Shown here piece by piece: positions 29,101 through 37,889 of a DNA stretch of 64,000 nt. Positions within the stretch are counted from its first letter, which is position 1; each line of letters begins with the position of its first letter. The DNA is taken from the NCBI GenBank assembly GCA_964036195.1, contig OZ038453.1:7517469-7581468 (forward strand), in the 5' to 3' direction. A model generated the notes under the pieces. It was not told where the DNA came from. It saw only the letters and a program-made list of their open reading frames with translations, and did not search any database. The position numbers and the translations under genes are program-made. The stretch is from Sphaerolaimus hirsutus (lineage: Eukaryota; Nematoda; Chromadorea; Monhysterida; Sphaerolaimidae).

Positions 29101-31340
29101 CGGGTAGTGTAAAAGGAGCCTTATAGTGACTAGAGCCGATCCGCCGCAGTGGTCTAGCGGAATAAATACCTAGGCAAAAATGGGTATACTCGGTGGACAT
29201 CACACTTAATATGGAAACCTACCATAACACATCTACATACTGAACCAATAATTCAACAACTTTTCATCATTATTTCTCATTTTTTACTATTGTATAATTA
29301 ATTACGAAGTTTATCACAGGTACTTATTCATAAAATTATGGTAGGATTCTGCAGATATTTTGCGGTCCGCCGAGTATATATAAGACGATATATAGCCAAA
29401 GAAGCTCAAAATAGGTGAAGCTGAATATGCGAAGGTGAAAATGCATAGGTATAAATATAACAAAATTAAGTAGTGCTTTTGAGTGACAATTGGGGCAAAA
29501 TTTGTCAAAAATACTCAAATTTACATTCTGCATCACCTACGTTTCAATTGACCATCGTATTAAATTTTACCAAAAAGCGGATCAAACATTGACGCGCAGC
29601 CAGTGCAAGGCGCATCTCATGGAAATGCGTCACTCGGCGCACGAATTTAAGCAGCTGAGCTACTGGTTCCAGTCCCAGACCCTACAAATAGCCCTGTAAA
29701 ATGTCAAATGTCATGCAAAGTGTCAAAAGTCATGCAAAATGCCCAGCAAAATGTTAAATGTCATGCAATGTGTCAAAAGTCATGTAGAATGCCATTTTGC
29801 AAGCGAGTTGCCATTTTCAGAGCATTTTCCATGACTTTTGATACTTTGCATGACATTTTACACTTTACAGGGCTTTTTACAGGGTCTGGGACTGCCCCAG
29901 GGAAAACAAATCGCTCAAGGACATCGTCAGCATGGTGAATGGAAATGACGGTACAATTGGCAAAATGTGCAGGTGGGTGGACTTTTAATGGCATTTGCAT
30001 AAAACCATTGTACATATACCGCATTTCCTTGAAATAACCACAGGGGGTTTATTTTTTCAACGTGGAAATTTTGAGGGGGGGGGGGGTCAAACGAAAGGGG
30101 CGCTTTTGAGCGGGATTTATGATTTTGCCAGAAATTTTTCGAACTCCCATTCTCACTACTAATTCATCGTTGTTAACGTACGCTGAGGTAGAAAAATGAA
30201 AACGATAACTGATATGTATTAACGTCTGTAGACTTATATATGTATGTATATGGCACAAGCCCTGTTCTCACTAGGGTGTCAACTTTCTGTTTTCCGTTTC
30301 CACTTTCTGCAGCAAATTTTTTCCCGTTTCCATTTCCTTTTTTCTGGCTCATTTTCCGTTTTCCTGCTAAATGTTCAGTTTTTCCACTTTTTTTCATTTT
30401 CTGGTTCAAATGTCTGTTTTTCCAACTTTTTTTTCATTTTCCAGCTCAATTTTCTGTTTTCTGTTTCAGCCAAACTGGTAAACATGCATGCAGCTTCTCA
30501 ATTATGTGAATTTTTCTCTATTCCTAGCAAGATTTCTGCATATTGTTTTATTTCTGGATAAATTTCTGGAATTTTTTTCTGTTTCCAGCAAAATTTCAGC
30601 AAATTTTTTTCTGTTCCGGCATAATTTCAGCAAAATTTTCTGTTCCCCTTTCCGTTTTCCGCCCTTCCATTTTTCCGTTTTCTGTTTTCTGGCAAGTGCA
30701 AAATTTTTTCTGTTTCCGTTTTCCAGCAAGTGCAAAAATTTTTCCGTTTCCGTTTCCGTTTTCCGCCAAAAAGTTTTTGTTGACACCCTAGTTCTAACGC
30801 GTCTTGATTATTTTTTTTACGTGTGTTCTGTATTACGCAGAACAAAAACATCGAGGGGGGTATTTCTAGAAAATATGGTAAATCAATGATTCACATAAAT
30901 AAAAAAATCGCAATTTTGTATCAAAAAAATCGCAGCTTTCTTCACTGCGCGCTGGGCTGCGTTCGGCACGTGTCCGAGTCCCACTGCGGCGACGCGAAAC
31001 ACGCCGGGTGCCAGTCCCAGACCCTGTAAAAAGCCCTGTAATCTGTCAAATGTCAGGCAAAGTGTCAAAAGTCATGGAAAATGCCCTGCAAAATGACAAC
31101 TCGGTTGCAAATTAAAAAATAAATTAAAAAATTAAAAAGGGCACTTTACATGACTTTTGAAACTTTGCTTGACATTTAACATTTTACAGGGCATTTTACA
31201 GGGTCTGTGACTGCCCCAGGGTCGTACTCGACATGGTGACCATGATAAACCAGTTCGGCAACGACATGAGTAGTGAACTGAATTTGAACTGTTTGGTGCC
31301 GGATACGTGCAAGACTATGCACGTGGTCGATGGTAGTTGA
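20168..31340 (+). CDS. Secreted Cys-rich protein, at least 11 small exons; introns filled by transposons
   Basis: Exons by frame and phase: ATG 20168-20170 with 20348-20439 (signal peptide IKIVLFLVVVPLCIVSG); 20692-20742; 20935-21024; 24992-25068; 25811-25874; 26122-26173; 26392-26473; 29600-29665; 29901-29972; 30936-31007; 31220-31340 (TGA). From the exon starting 20935 to the end every phase matches (0,2,0,1,2,2,2,2). The junction between the signal exon and 20692 does not match, so an exon or splice choice is missing there. Cys motifs: GTCPAALSC, RRECVDLCPNPP, DQYFCTDRKQ, AITCFKK, QAPQCSQC, GTIGKMCS, FLHCALGCVRHVSESHCG and NLNCLVPDTC. Cys spacing in an all-helical background recalls small secreted domains such as DUF19 or CPG4, but I cannot assign a family. 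Introns 20743-20934, 25875-26121, 29666-29900 and 31008-31219 are whole family B elements. The intron 25875-26121 ends TG, not AG. Confidence 0.65.
20171..20347. mobile_element. Family B element directly after a putative start codon
   Basis: Begins right after GTCATG and reads TGCCACTCCCAGACCCTG; ends GGTAGTGCCCCCTTG. Removing it joins ATG to TCT ATC AAA ATC GTG, giving an in-frame signal peptide. The edges are not GT...AG: the AT before it could supply a GT donor one base earlier, but the 3' edge ends TTG. Confidence 0.55.
20450..20640. repeat. Family A fragment inside the intron after the signal exon
   Basis: CTCGAAATACCCC blocks and a C-tract near 20500-20530. Followed by a segment shared with 9060-9150. 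Confidence 0.5.
20743..20934. mobile_element. Family B element occupying an intron (GT...AG)
   Basis: Starts GTGCACCCCTAACCTTGTAA and ends GGGAGTGCCGCCAG. The boundaries equal the exon boundaries. The same element lies at the homologous intron 9240-9440. The hairpin core has TGTCAAATGTCGAG on the left and TGACATTTGACACTTGACA on the right. Confidence 0.65.
21040..22020. repeat. Family H-type and family E-type fragments
   Basis: TAGAGTTGTTAAAACGTA at 21052 and TTTTAACAACTG at 22010 look like family H ends. A second end (CAGAGTTGTCAAAAG) at 21527 shows nesting. 21415-21520 is a family E fragment (TGTGTCAAACTTCCGTTTTT). 21700-21880 contains open but low-complexity frames. Confidence 0.5.
22021..22693. 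other. Spacer ending in short tandem repeats
   Basis: 22021-22560 has no recognised feature. From about 22575 a degenerate unit containing GGGTTTCGRGTGCAAACT recurs at roughly 55-60 bp spacing and continues after the nested elements (24526-24640). Confidence 0.45.
22916..23965. mobile_element. Family A element nested in family D
   Basis: TACCGTATTACCTCGAATTA to CGAGGTAATACGGTA. It matches 6732-7163 once the family E insert 23106-23710 and one 8-bp duplication are removed. Confidence 0.8.
23106..23710. mobile_element. Family E hAT-like element, copy 1, nested in family A
   Basis: Ends TAGGGTGTCAAA and TTTGACACCCTA. The 8-bp duplication GTTAAGAC lies at 23098-23105 and 23711-23718. The core is degenerate GGAAAACGGAAA simple sequence along nearly the whole length, all in one orientation here. 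Confidence 0.85.
24526..24990. repeat. Tandem-like unit and family E fragment
   Basis: 24526-24640 continues the GGGTTTCGRGTGCAAA unit. 24815-24935 holds a family E fragment (TTTCCGTTTTCCAGCAAGTG) ending TTGACACACTAGGTG. Confidence 0.5.
25155..25317. repeat. Family C-like fragment
   Basis: TAGTGATGGAAAAGCGCC followed by GCGCCAGG-type repeats. The right terminus is not found. It abuts the foldback element at 25318. Confidence 0.5.
25318..25664. mobile_element. Foldback element with ~10-bp imperfect target duplication
   Basis: Ends GGGGGCATGCCTAATACGCA and its near reverse complement TAGGCATGCCCC. Flanks ATTTTACCAT (25308-25317) and ATTTGACCAT (25665-25674) agree at 9 of 10 bases, the length expected for Mutator-like elements. 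The core is CACTTGACACTTTTTCAAGTG repeats in foldback. It lies in the intron before exon 25811. Confidence 0.65.
25875..26121. mobile_element. Family B element occupying an intron with GT...TG edges
   Basis: Starts GTGCCAGTCCTGGACCC and ends GGGTCTGTGACTGCCCCCTG. The flanking GCCTGGT and CCCTGGT form a likely 6-7 bp target duplication. The exons on both sides join in frame (AEHSL|VAFNND) only if the intron ends in TG, or if removal follows the duplicated bases. The core has four tandem TTTGACACTTTGCATGATT units. Confidence 0.65.
26228..26370. mobile_element. Family A fragment in intron
   Basis: TTTCCTCGAAATACCCCCC, internal repeats, and ATTCCGAGGAGGTACTGTA at the right end. Confidence 0.55.
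26670..26905. mobile_element. Family A fragment in intron
   Basis: TACCGTATTTCCTCGAAATA with C-tracts, then the GAGAACGTACATGACAAATA segment common to the family. The right end is lost where the family G element begins. Confidence 0.6.
26906..27971. mobile_element. Family G hAT-like element, copy 2
   Basis: CAGGGTTGGCAAAATCTC to AAACCAACCCTG. The 8-bp duplication CATCTACG lies at 26898-26905 and 27972-27979. Same layered core as copy 1 at 7630-8668. Located in the intron between exons 26392-26473 and 29600-29665. Confidence 0.85.
28125..28246. mobile_element. Family A fragment
   Basis: C-tracts with CTTGAAATAACCCCC and a right end TATTTCGAGGAAATACGGTA. Confidence 0.55.
28247..28907. mobile_element. 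Family E hAT-like element, copy 2
   Basis: TAGGGTGTCAAATTTCCG to TTTTTGACACCCTA. The 8-bp duplication GTTGAAAC lies at 28239-28246 and 28908-28915. The core is TTTTCCGTTTTCCG simple sequence throughout. Confidence 0.85.
28916..29599. other. Intron sequence, no gene seen
   Basis: 29030-29105 repeats the family A inner segment (TTTAACGTGTG, then G-tract and TATTTCGGG). 29106-29590 shows nothing that I recognise. The exon starting at 29600 is preceded by ACGCGCAG as acceptor. Confidence 0.45.
29666..29900. mobile_element. Family B element occupying an intron (GT...AG)
   Basis: Starts GTTCCAGTCCCAGACCCTA and ends CAGGGTCTGGGACTGCCCCAG-type sequence. Both edges equal the exon edges, phase 2 on both sides (tac tg|g gaa). 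The hairpin core has TGTCAAAAGTCATG units on the left and CATGACTTTTGATAC on the right. Confidence 0.7.
30018..30271. repeat. Family A fragment in intron
   Basis: ACCGCATTTCCTTGAAATAA, G-tract near 30075-30087, and GGGATTTATGATTTTGCCAG. No right terminus. Confidence 0.5.
30272..30790. mobile_element. Family E hAT-like element, copy 3
   Basis: TAGGGTGTCAACTTTCTG to TTGACACCCTA. Duplication GTTCTCAC at 30264-30271 and GTTCTAAC at 30791-30798 (7 of 8). Core TTTCCGTTTTCC simple sequence. Confidence 0.8.
31008..31219. mobile_element. Family B element occupying an intron (GT...AG)
   Basis: Starts GTGCCAGTCCCAGACCCTGT and ends AGGGTCTGTGACTGCCCCAG. Exon edges coincide with the element edges, phase 2 on both sides (gcc gg|g gtc). 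Core of TGTCAAATGTCAGGCAAAG and its inverse, with a short AAATTAAAAAAT run at the hairpin tip. Confidence 0.7.
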
Positions 31341-31784
31341 AAAGATGGTAGTTGATCGAAAACGTTCGCGTGAAGCGTAATGATACTAGGTTGTTTAGAT
31401 CTTACGAGATTTATATTATGAAATATAAGGAAATTTTATCAAAATCTTATTTTTATTTTTATTTGGTTCAGGTTTTTCTTCCGGAGACATTTAATTATAT
31501 TTATTTATATGTGGCCGACAATCACACACATCACCTACCCTCTATAACTTTCTCAAATTCCTTCAACCCAATAGGATTTCTCCTCACTGTACTTTTTACT
31601 TTTCGTAGATTTTGTATTGAGCAAGTAATTCACCAACTGTGATTCGAGGCTACCTTTCAAGAACGTGTGTTGAAGAATGCTTTTTCTCCCCGAATATGCT
31701 TTTGATGTCTTGTCCAATTTGCGTGTGACAGCATTTTGAGTGCTAATAAACAGTTAAAATGATGGACAGTTGAACAGTTGAAAC
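31341..31784. other. Sequence after the secreted gene
   Basis: Likely 3' flank. Several short open frames but nothing recognisable. A possible AATAAA lies near 31745. Confidence 0.4.
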
Positions 31785-31930
31785 ACAGCAAAACATGGGT
31801 GCGTGACGCGTCGTGAAGCGTCGTGAAGTGTCTTCACGGCGACACTTTCCGACGCTTCACGATTCTCAAAGCTAGTTGGCGCTTCACGAAATTCGATGAT
31901 AGGTGAAGCGTGTGAAATAATTGAACCTGT
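31785..31930. repeat. Family J fragment
   Basis: CACAGCAAAACATGGGTGCG followed by GTCGTGAAGCGTCGTGAAG simple core. The right end is missing. Compare the intact copies at 32972-33275 and 54895-55180. Confidence 0.55.
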
Positions 31931-32029
31931 TTTAGTCTCTAGAAGTGGATTTTTAGACTGGCTTTTTTTTTTTTGGGGGGGGGGGTGGTGCAATATTATT
32001 TCATCAGAATTTTCATGAAAGTTGAAGGT

Positions 32030-32436
32030 AGTATATCATGTTGCTAAAGTAGTGTACTAAAAGGATGTATTTTCAGGGAGTTTTCATTTCCCAACTTGTA
32101 CAGTCCTGACTGGGGGCACCAACCTGGGGGTGTTTTTGGAGGATTTATTTAAGACTGATAGTGGTCATTAATGAAGTTATGGTACATTTTCATTTCATTA
32201 AAGAGGGGCATTTCTAAACTAGTTTATGCAACAATAGAAACAATCAGCACTTTATTTTGAGGATGCTTTTCATTGCATTGACTGGAAGAATATTTGGAGT
32301 AGTTTACTCAAATACCATATTTCCTCGAATTACCCCCCCCCCCTCCTCGAAATACCCCCCCCCCTCGAAATACCCCCCTCAAAATTTCCACTCTGAAAAA
32401 ATAACCCCCCTGGTGGTATTTCGAGGAAACACGGTA
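32030..32436. repeat. Inverted copy of the 10.4-kb repeat, then a family A element
   Basis: 32033-32240 is the reverse complement of about 10390-10605. 32313-32436 is a short family A element (TACCATATTTCCTCGAATTA to CGAGGAAACACGGTA). Confidence 0.55.
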
Positions 32437-32534
32437 GTTAACCATTAACATAAGCTTGACTTCATTGGGGTTGTATTTAGGGTGTCAAATTTCCGTTTCC
32501 GTTTTCCGTTTCCGCCTTTCCGCAGGAAAATTTT

Positions 32535-34332
32535 TTACCTTTCCGTTTTCCATTTTCCGGCAGCTGAAAAAATTTTACCTTTCCGTTTTCCATTTTCCGG
32601 CAGCTGAAAATTTTTTACCTTTCCAATACCGTTTTTCCGGCCCATTTTCCCATTTTCTGGCTTGATTTTCAGTTTTCTGGCATTTTTCCATTGTTTTTCC
32701 AATCTGTATTTATCTTCAATTGGCTCATCCCATTGTGTTGTTTTTGTCTCTTGGAGCAGCATTGACAACTGGGATTTCAGGGTCAGTGAAACAGGTGCTG
32801 TGAACCCAATTGGGTCATATGCTGACGCCAATAATTTATTCAAATTTTGTCTGGTTGGTGTTGTGATGCTGTCAATTTGCAATTTTGGTATTGATATTGC
32901 CAGCATGTCCGTTCGGTGATTTTATTTCATGCCCATTACTGCAACAATTTTATTCACCTTTGGACTCCTGTCACAGCAAATAATGTGCTCGTGAAGTGCA
33001 CTGAAGTGGTCTGAAGTGCCCCTTGTGATCACACTTCAGACCCTGATCACGCCTGATCACCAGGCACTTCACCGCTCGTGATCACACTTCAGAGCCTGAT
33101 CACGCCTGATCACAGTTGGAATGCACTTCACCGACACTTCACGGATTTGTTTACTAAATTGTTTACAGAAATAAAAAATCAGTAATTCGTGAAGTGCGTT
33201 GAAGTGCCTGCGAGCGTCTGCGTGAAGGCACTTCACCGCAGATCACCGCAGATCACCAGCGCATTTTTTGCTGTGTGTTGTTTTCTGCTATTTCATTCAT
33301 GACTGATCTGGAGTTTGATAGCCATTCCCTCATGTTCATAGAACATTGGTTAAATAAAGCTTTGACTTTGTAATATAGTTCTAAAGCTTCAACTTCATTC
33401 ATGACACTCATGATGAAGTTATTGTCATAAATGTTGTTTATTATCACTGCCAACTGGTTTCCTTCCCCTTCATTTTCTTCATATTCATTCATGTTGTTTA
33501 TTGTCACATTTAAATGGTATTTTATGACTGCTCCCAAAATTGCTGGGCTGCAGACAAGTCCAAACAGTATGCGTTTAAAACAAAGTACTATTAAGTTATT
33601 TTCAGTTACTGGTTTTGAGGCATCTTTCAGCCAGAAAAATTGTATGTAGTCTCTAGCTTGGTCATGCAATCCTATTTGCAAAAATGCTTTTTCAATATCG
33701 GCAATTAATGCTGGATTGCCTGCCCTGAACCTCAGGAGTAGGCCCAGTGCTAATGGTGTTGTAATTGGTCCTCTAAAAAGGCACTCGTTGAAACTGGGCT
33801 TACCTGCCAACCCGTCGTACACGATTCTGCATGATGTCGATTTGCCTGGCGTGATTACTGGCTGGTGTGGCAGGTAATGAATCCCCTTGTTGTCTGTTTT
33901 GTTGTCACAGATCTTAATTATTCCCTTTTCTAGTTGGTCATCCAAAACTTTCAGGTATTGTTCGAATAAGTTTGGATCTTTGTTGAATCTTCTTATCAGT
34001 GATTTAAACCGCGCCAAGGCTTCTGCTTTTCCCGTGGGCAGGTCACTGATACTCTCTTTATACAGCCAGTCAATATATTATTGTTTGTTGTTGTTGTTGA
34101 ATTTTATGCTATTTATTATCATCTCCTCTGCAATGTCGTCATCAATTGCATAGGGGTCATCAGTGATTCCCACTGCTTCTAGACTGTGAAATTGTTGTAG
34201 TGTTTCCTTTCCTATGGCCACTATGGCTACTTTTTGATGATTTTTTGTTGGTTCAGTTAAGCTTGAACTACAAGTGAAGTTACAGGCATGATCCATAGTT
34301 GCAGAATGTACAGCTACCACAATCAAAGCCAA
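32535..34332 (-). pseudogene. BEL/Pao retrotransposon pol fragment, decayed
   Basis: Read on the - strand. 34332-34084 shows the region before the RT (LQQFHSLEAVGITDDP), then a stop at 34080-34082. 34080-33253 carries RT motifs typical of Pao/BEL: DLPTGKAEALARFKSL, DQLEKGIIKI, STSCRIVYDGLAGKPSFNE, and IADIEKAFLQIGL with the first catalytic Asp. The expected YVDD box reads YDNN, so the second catalytic pair is lost. A family J element (32972-33275) interrupts it. After it, 32971-32700 has an in-frame stop and YDPIGFTAPVSLTLK, the conserved segment behind the RT. No Gag, integrase or LTR is present. Not functional. Confidence 0.8.
32972..33275. mobile_element. Family J element with CACAG ends
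   Basis: CACAGCAAATAATGTGCTCG to GCGCATTTTTTGCTGTG. The 3-bp duplication TGT lies at 32969-32971 and 33276-33278. Core of GTGAAGTGCACTGAAG and GATCACGCCTGATCAC repeats in foldback. CACAG-type ends with 3-bp duplications suggest the CACTA/EnSpm (CMC) group. Confidence 0.7.
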
Positions 34333-34652
34333 ACAGGCAAACCTGCATGCAGGTTTTCCTTCTGCAAATTTGTCTATTACCGTGCTAATTTCACTTTATT
34401 TTTTTTCGTTTCCATGAAAATTTTGCTTTCCGTTTTCTGTTTTCCGGCATTTCATTTTTCTGTTTTCCGTTTTCTGGCCGACAATTTTTTTTTACCTTTC
34501 CGTTTTCTGTTTTCCGCTGAGAGAAATTTTTTTACCTTTCCGTATTCCGTTTTCCGGCAGAAATTTTTTTTTACCTTTCCGTTTTCCGTTTTCCGTAAAG
34601 TGAAAAAATTTTACCTTTCCGTTTTCCGTCAAAAAATTTTTTTGACACCCTA

Positions 34653-35296
34653 GTTGTATTATAGTTGTGACACAGCTCTCAGCAATTTTGTCATAATAAA
34701 CTTTTTCAAAATAAAATCGATACAACCAAAGTCTCTAAAAATTCAACTTTTTCAAAGCGTCTATAACATCATCTGGACTTTTCACCACAGCTGCTACCAC
34801 CAACTTCACTTCACCAGATTTCGGAAAACCTGGTGTGGTTTCATTATTCATCTGACAGTCTCTCAGTGAGAATTTCCATGACTTGTCTGGGAGAGATTGA
34901 AATTATGTAGTACCGTATATACTCGAATAATGCCCCCAGGGAATTATTTTTTGTCAGACTTTTTTAGGGGGGGGCAATTCAAGGGGTGGAACTATTCACA
35001 GGATGAATTATTATTTCGTCAAAAATGTTACTATTAACTGATTTCATGAAATATGCTTTATTTATTAAATTGTTTTTTTTTTGTTCAAATTGGATGCAAA
35101 AACTTCATTTGACTTAAGGGGTGGGTGATTATTCGAGGGGGGGGGGGGTGGGGGTATGGATTATTTCTTCAACACTCGTCTAAGAGGGTGGAATTATACA
35201 AGGGGGTATTAGTCATGGGGGAATTATTTTATTTAATTGGGTATCATCAAAACCTTATAAATTTAAAGAAATCTGTTGAGATCTTTTTAAAGTTAT
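34653..35296. repeat. Spacer with a family A-like element
   Basis: 34910-35240 holds TACCGTATATACTCGAATAA, G-tracts at 34967-34975 and 35138-35154, and further GGGGGAATTATT blocks, without an intact right terminus. 34660-34905 shows nothing recognised. Confidence 0.5.
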
Positions 35297-35633
35297 CACA
35301 GGGAATAGTACCTTACTGACAACTCGCTGCCAGCTAGGAGACAACAAGCTGACAAGCATTTGTTTACACTTGGCAGCGAGCTGTCAGCATGCGGCAGCGA
35401 GCTGTCAGCGTGCGGCAGCGAGCTGGCAGCTAGCTGTAAAAGGCTGCAGTGTAGTTGGCAGCGAGCTGTCAGCTTGCTGAAAGCACATATTTTATAAACA
35501 CCTTACAGCATTAAAAAAACATGTCAGCAAGCTCGCGGTGAGGTGCAAAAAAATCGTCAGCAAGCTAGGACTGATTTTTGCTGCTTGGCAAGCGAACTGG
35601 CAGCGAGTTGTCAGCAAGGTACTTTTCCCTGTG
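35297..35633. mobile_element. Family K element with CACAGGG ends
   Basis: CACAGGGAATAGTACCTT to AAGGTACTTTTCCCTGTG. The 3-bp duplication TAT lies at 35294-35296 and 35634-35636. Core of degenerate GGCAGCGAGCTGTCAGC repeats. Same logic as family J with a different end and core. Confidence 0.75.
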
Positions 35634-36133
35634 TATGTTTTGATCAACACCTTTTGAATCTGGTTGATCAGCACAGTTATAAAAAAGATCAAAAAAGCTT
35701 TCTGGCAAAAAACACACCTTCAATTCCATGATGTAGACTATAATACATATAATTAAAAGGTTTTGAATTGAATGCATTAAATTTGCAAGTAAATCCTGTG
35801 CCAATCTTGATGTGTGCACTTTTCTGTTTGCATTTGCTTGTATATTGTGCTGTTGACCCATAGATCATGGGTATCGGCTGCCCATTTGAATTAGCAGGCT
35901 GTGTTAAAAGCATTAATTATCAGTTTGCAGTTAATTTTACACACACACACACACACAATGAAGCCAGGAACAGTTTTTGAGATGAGGCCCTAGACTGCAA
36001 AATGTCCACCATCTGTGACTGAGAGTGAGATGTGACCATCATGTGCTTCAGTTTGAACTCCAGTTTGAACCAGATGATTTTATGTCATGAGTCATGAGTA
36101 AAGCACTTATCATTTTCAACTGGCATGAGTGGT
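35634..36133. other. Spacer with an AC microsatellite
   Basis: An (AC)n run lies at about 35939-35957. No gene is seen; short open frames on both strands are not supported by any motif. Confidence 0.45.
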
Positions 36134-36141
36134 CCCAGGTC

Positions 36142-37881
36142 TAACAAAAAACGATGGCAAACTCTCTCGAAAAAGTATTTAAATTTTTAAGTCTTTTTTC
36201 CAAAACTCCTTTTCCAATTCAAATTTTTAAATTTTGGAATCGTTTTTATTACTTTTCGAATTTTCCAATTTTTTTGTAACTTTTTGAATTTTTTTGCATT
36301 AAATTTTTGCATTTTCTGTGTTGACCATAGCGGAATGAATGGATAAAGAATACAGAGATTTGATAATTAGGCTCATTTTGTTCATTTTATTCATTTGCAC
36401 AATTTACCTATTTCATGCACTATGTAATTTGACCACAACCAATATTCAGTTTTCATGCACTATATTATTTATCCATGGAGAATATTTGATTAAGAAAATG
36501 TTTTATATGTTATTTGTAGGTTTGTGTGGAATATTCAAGTTAAAATGTCAATTATGTTATATTTAGGTTTATGGACACAAAATTAGGCTCATTCGATCCG
36601 CCGTAATTTTCTGATTATTTTGATATATCATTCACATGATTTACTTGAAATTTGGGAAACTCAAATCTTGTAAAATGGTTGTCTGCAACGTATTCACTTA
36701 GGCCAGCATCCAAATAGAGAAATGGTACCCTGCACAGTTGACTAGCACATTTTTACCAAGCCCTTCGCATAGGCATATATTAAGTCAAGTAAATGCCTCA
36801 TATTAGAACCCTGCTCATATATGTATTTAACACATTTATATACAGAATTCAAACCTCATTTGATTATGACTTTTATTTACCTTGAATAAGTCCCAATTTG
36901 CTTATTATGTATTTTCAGGAAAAGATTATTATTATATCAAGTATAAACCCTGCTCTGCTTGTAACTAGGAACATTTCCAATGCTATTTACAGTTTCCATC
37001 TCTATCAAATTAGTTTCCAAACTGTGTCAATGTTTTCTGACAAATTGAAACAGATTAGTAACTTGCCCAAGTTTGCTGATTTAGCTACCCACAAGATTAA
37101 TTGTTCCTTTCTCGTCCAATTTGTACTCAGTATTTCTTTACCATACTTATTTGAATATACACGCGCGCTGCATAAGCCAACTGTTTAGGCTAAATGTGTC
37201 TTATTTGTGCATTGTATTTAGGAAATTATTGTAGCCTGGTTTTCTATACAAATTCCATGTTTCTGCAACTTTGGGAGTTTTTACTTCAGTCATTTGAGTC
37301 TAGAATTGACCTTGCAAAACAAATAAGTTAGTGATAGAAACTTTGACTAGGAAGCTCGCTAGCTTTGCATTTTTATATTTCATGCTGTATCTGATCGACA
37401 ATAAAGTACATGAAACAACTTCAAACCCCTTTTCCAACATGCAACAATGAAATAAGCGCAATTGGCTGCCGGCAAGTGAACGTTTGGCTACAAGGAAAAT
37501 CCAACCACGCTCAATACAGTCTTGGAGTTGCCGGAATCGGTGGCAGAGGTCGCTAACTTCGGTGGCTTCATCACATTTTCAAATTTTTGGTATGACTTTT
37601 GAATACATCTTTATGTTTTACAGTTTTACCACTGTTACATGCATTGCTACTAAACAAAAAATCCATGTGAATATGATATTTTTAGTTAAGTTTCGGCATT
37701 TTTCCTAATTTTGAACAAAAATCACCAAAAAAATTTGAAAATTCAAAAACGTTTTCGAATTTTGAATCTTTTGAAAAAGGCGATTTGTATGTATTTTTTC
37801 ACTGTGTGATCAAAAATTCGAAAAGTCCTAAAAAATTCAAAAATTCAAAAACGTTTTCGGAGTCTTTTTTTGCCATCGTTA
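36142..37881. mobile_element. Family F hAT-like element, copy 3, long form
   Basis: Left end TAACAAAAAACGATGGCAAA (with an extra AAAAA), right end TTTGCCATCGTTA. The flanks CCCAGGTC (36134-36141) and CACAGGTC (37882-37889) agree at 7 of 8. TTCGAAAAAT-type core near each end only; the 1.2 kb between (36340-37600) is unshared and contains open frames up to 97 codons without recognisable motifs. It could hold decayed transposase or captured sequence. Confidence 0.6.
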
Positions 37882-37889
37882 CACAGGTC

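Larger units (their letters stand above)
32478..34652. mobile_element. Family E hAT-like element, copy 4, enclosing a BEL/Pao fragment
   Basis: TAGGGTGTCAAATTTCCG at the left and TTTTTTTGACACCCTA at the right. The 8-bp duplication GTTGTATT lies at 32470-32477 and 34653-34660. Typical TTTCCGTTTTCCG core lies only at the two ends (32485-32695 and 34385-34640). The 1.7 kb between is BEL/Pao pol sequence with a further insertion. Copies 1-3 are 0.5-0.7 kb, so the middle is acquired. Confidence 0.8.

Noticed and set aside
37440..37550. Possible exon encoding QVNVWLQGKSNHAQYSLGVAG
   Set aside because: Thirty-seven open codons only, no acceptor of good quality and no partner exon; it lies inside the long family F element.
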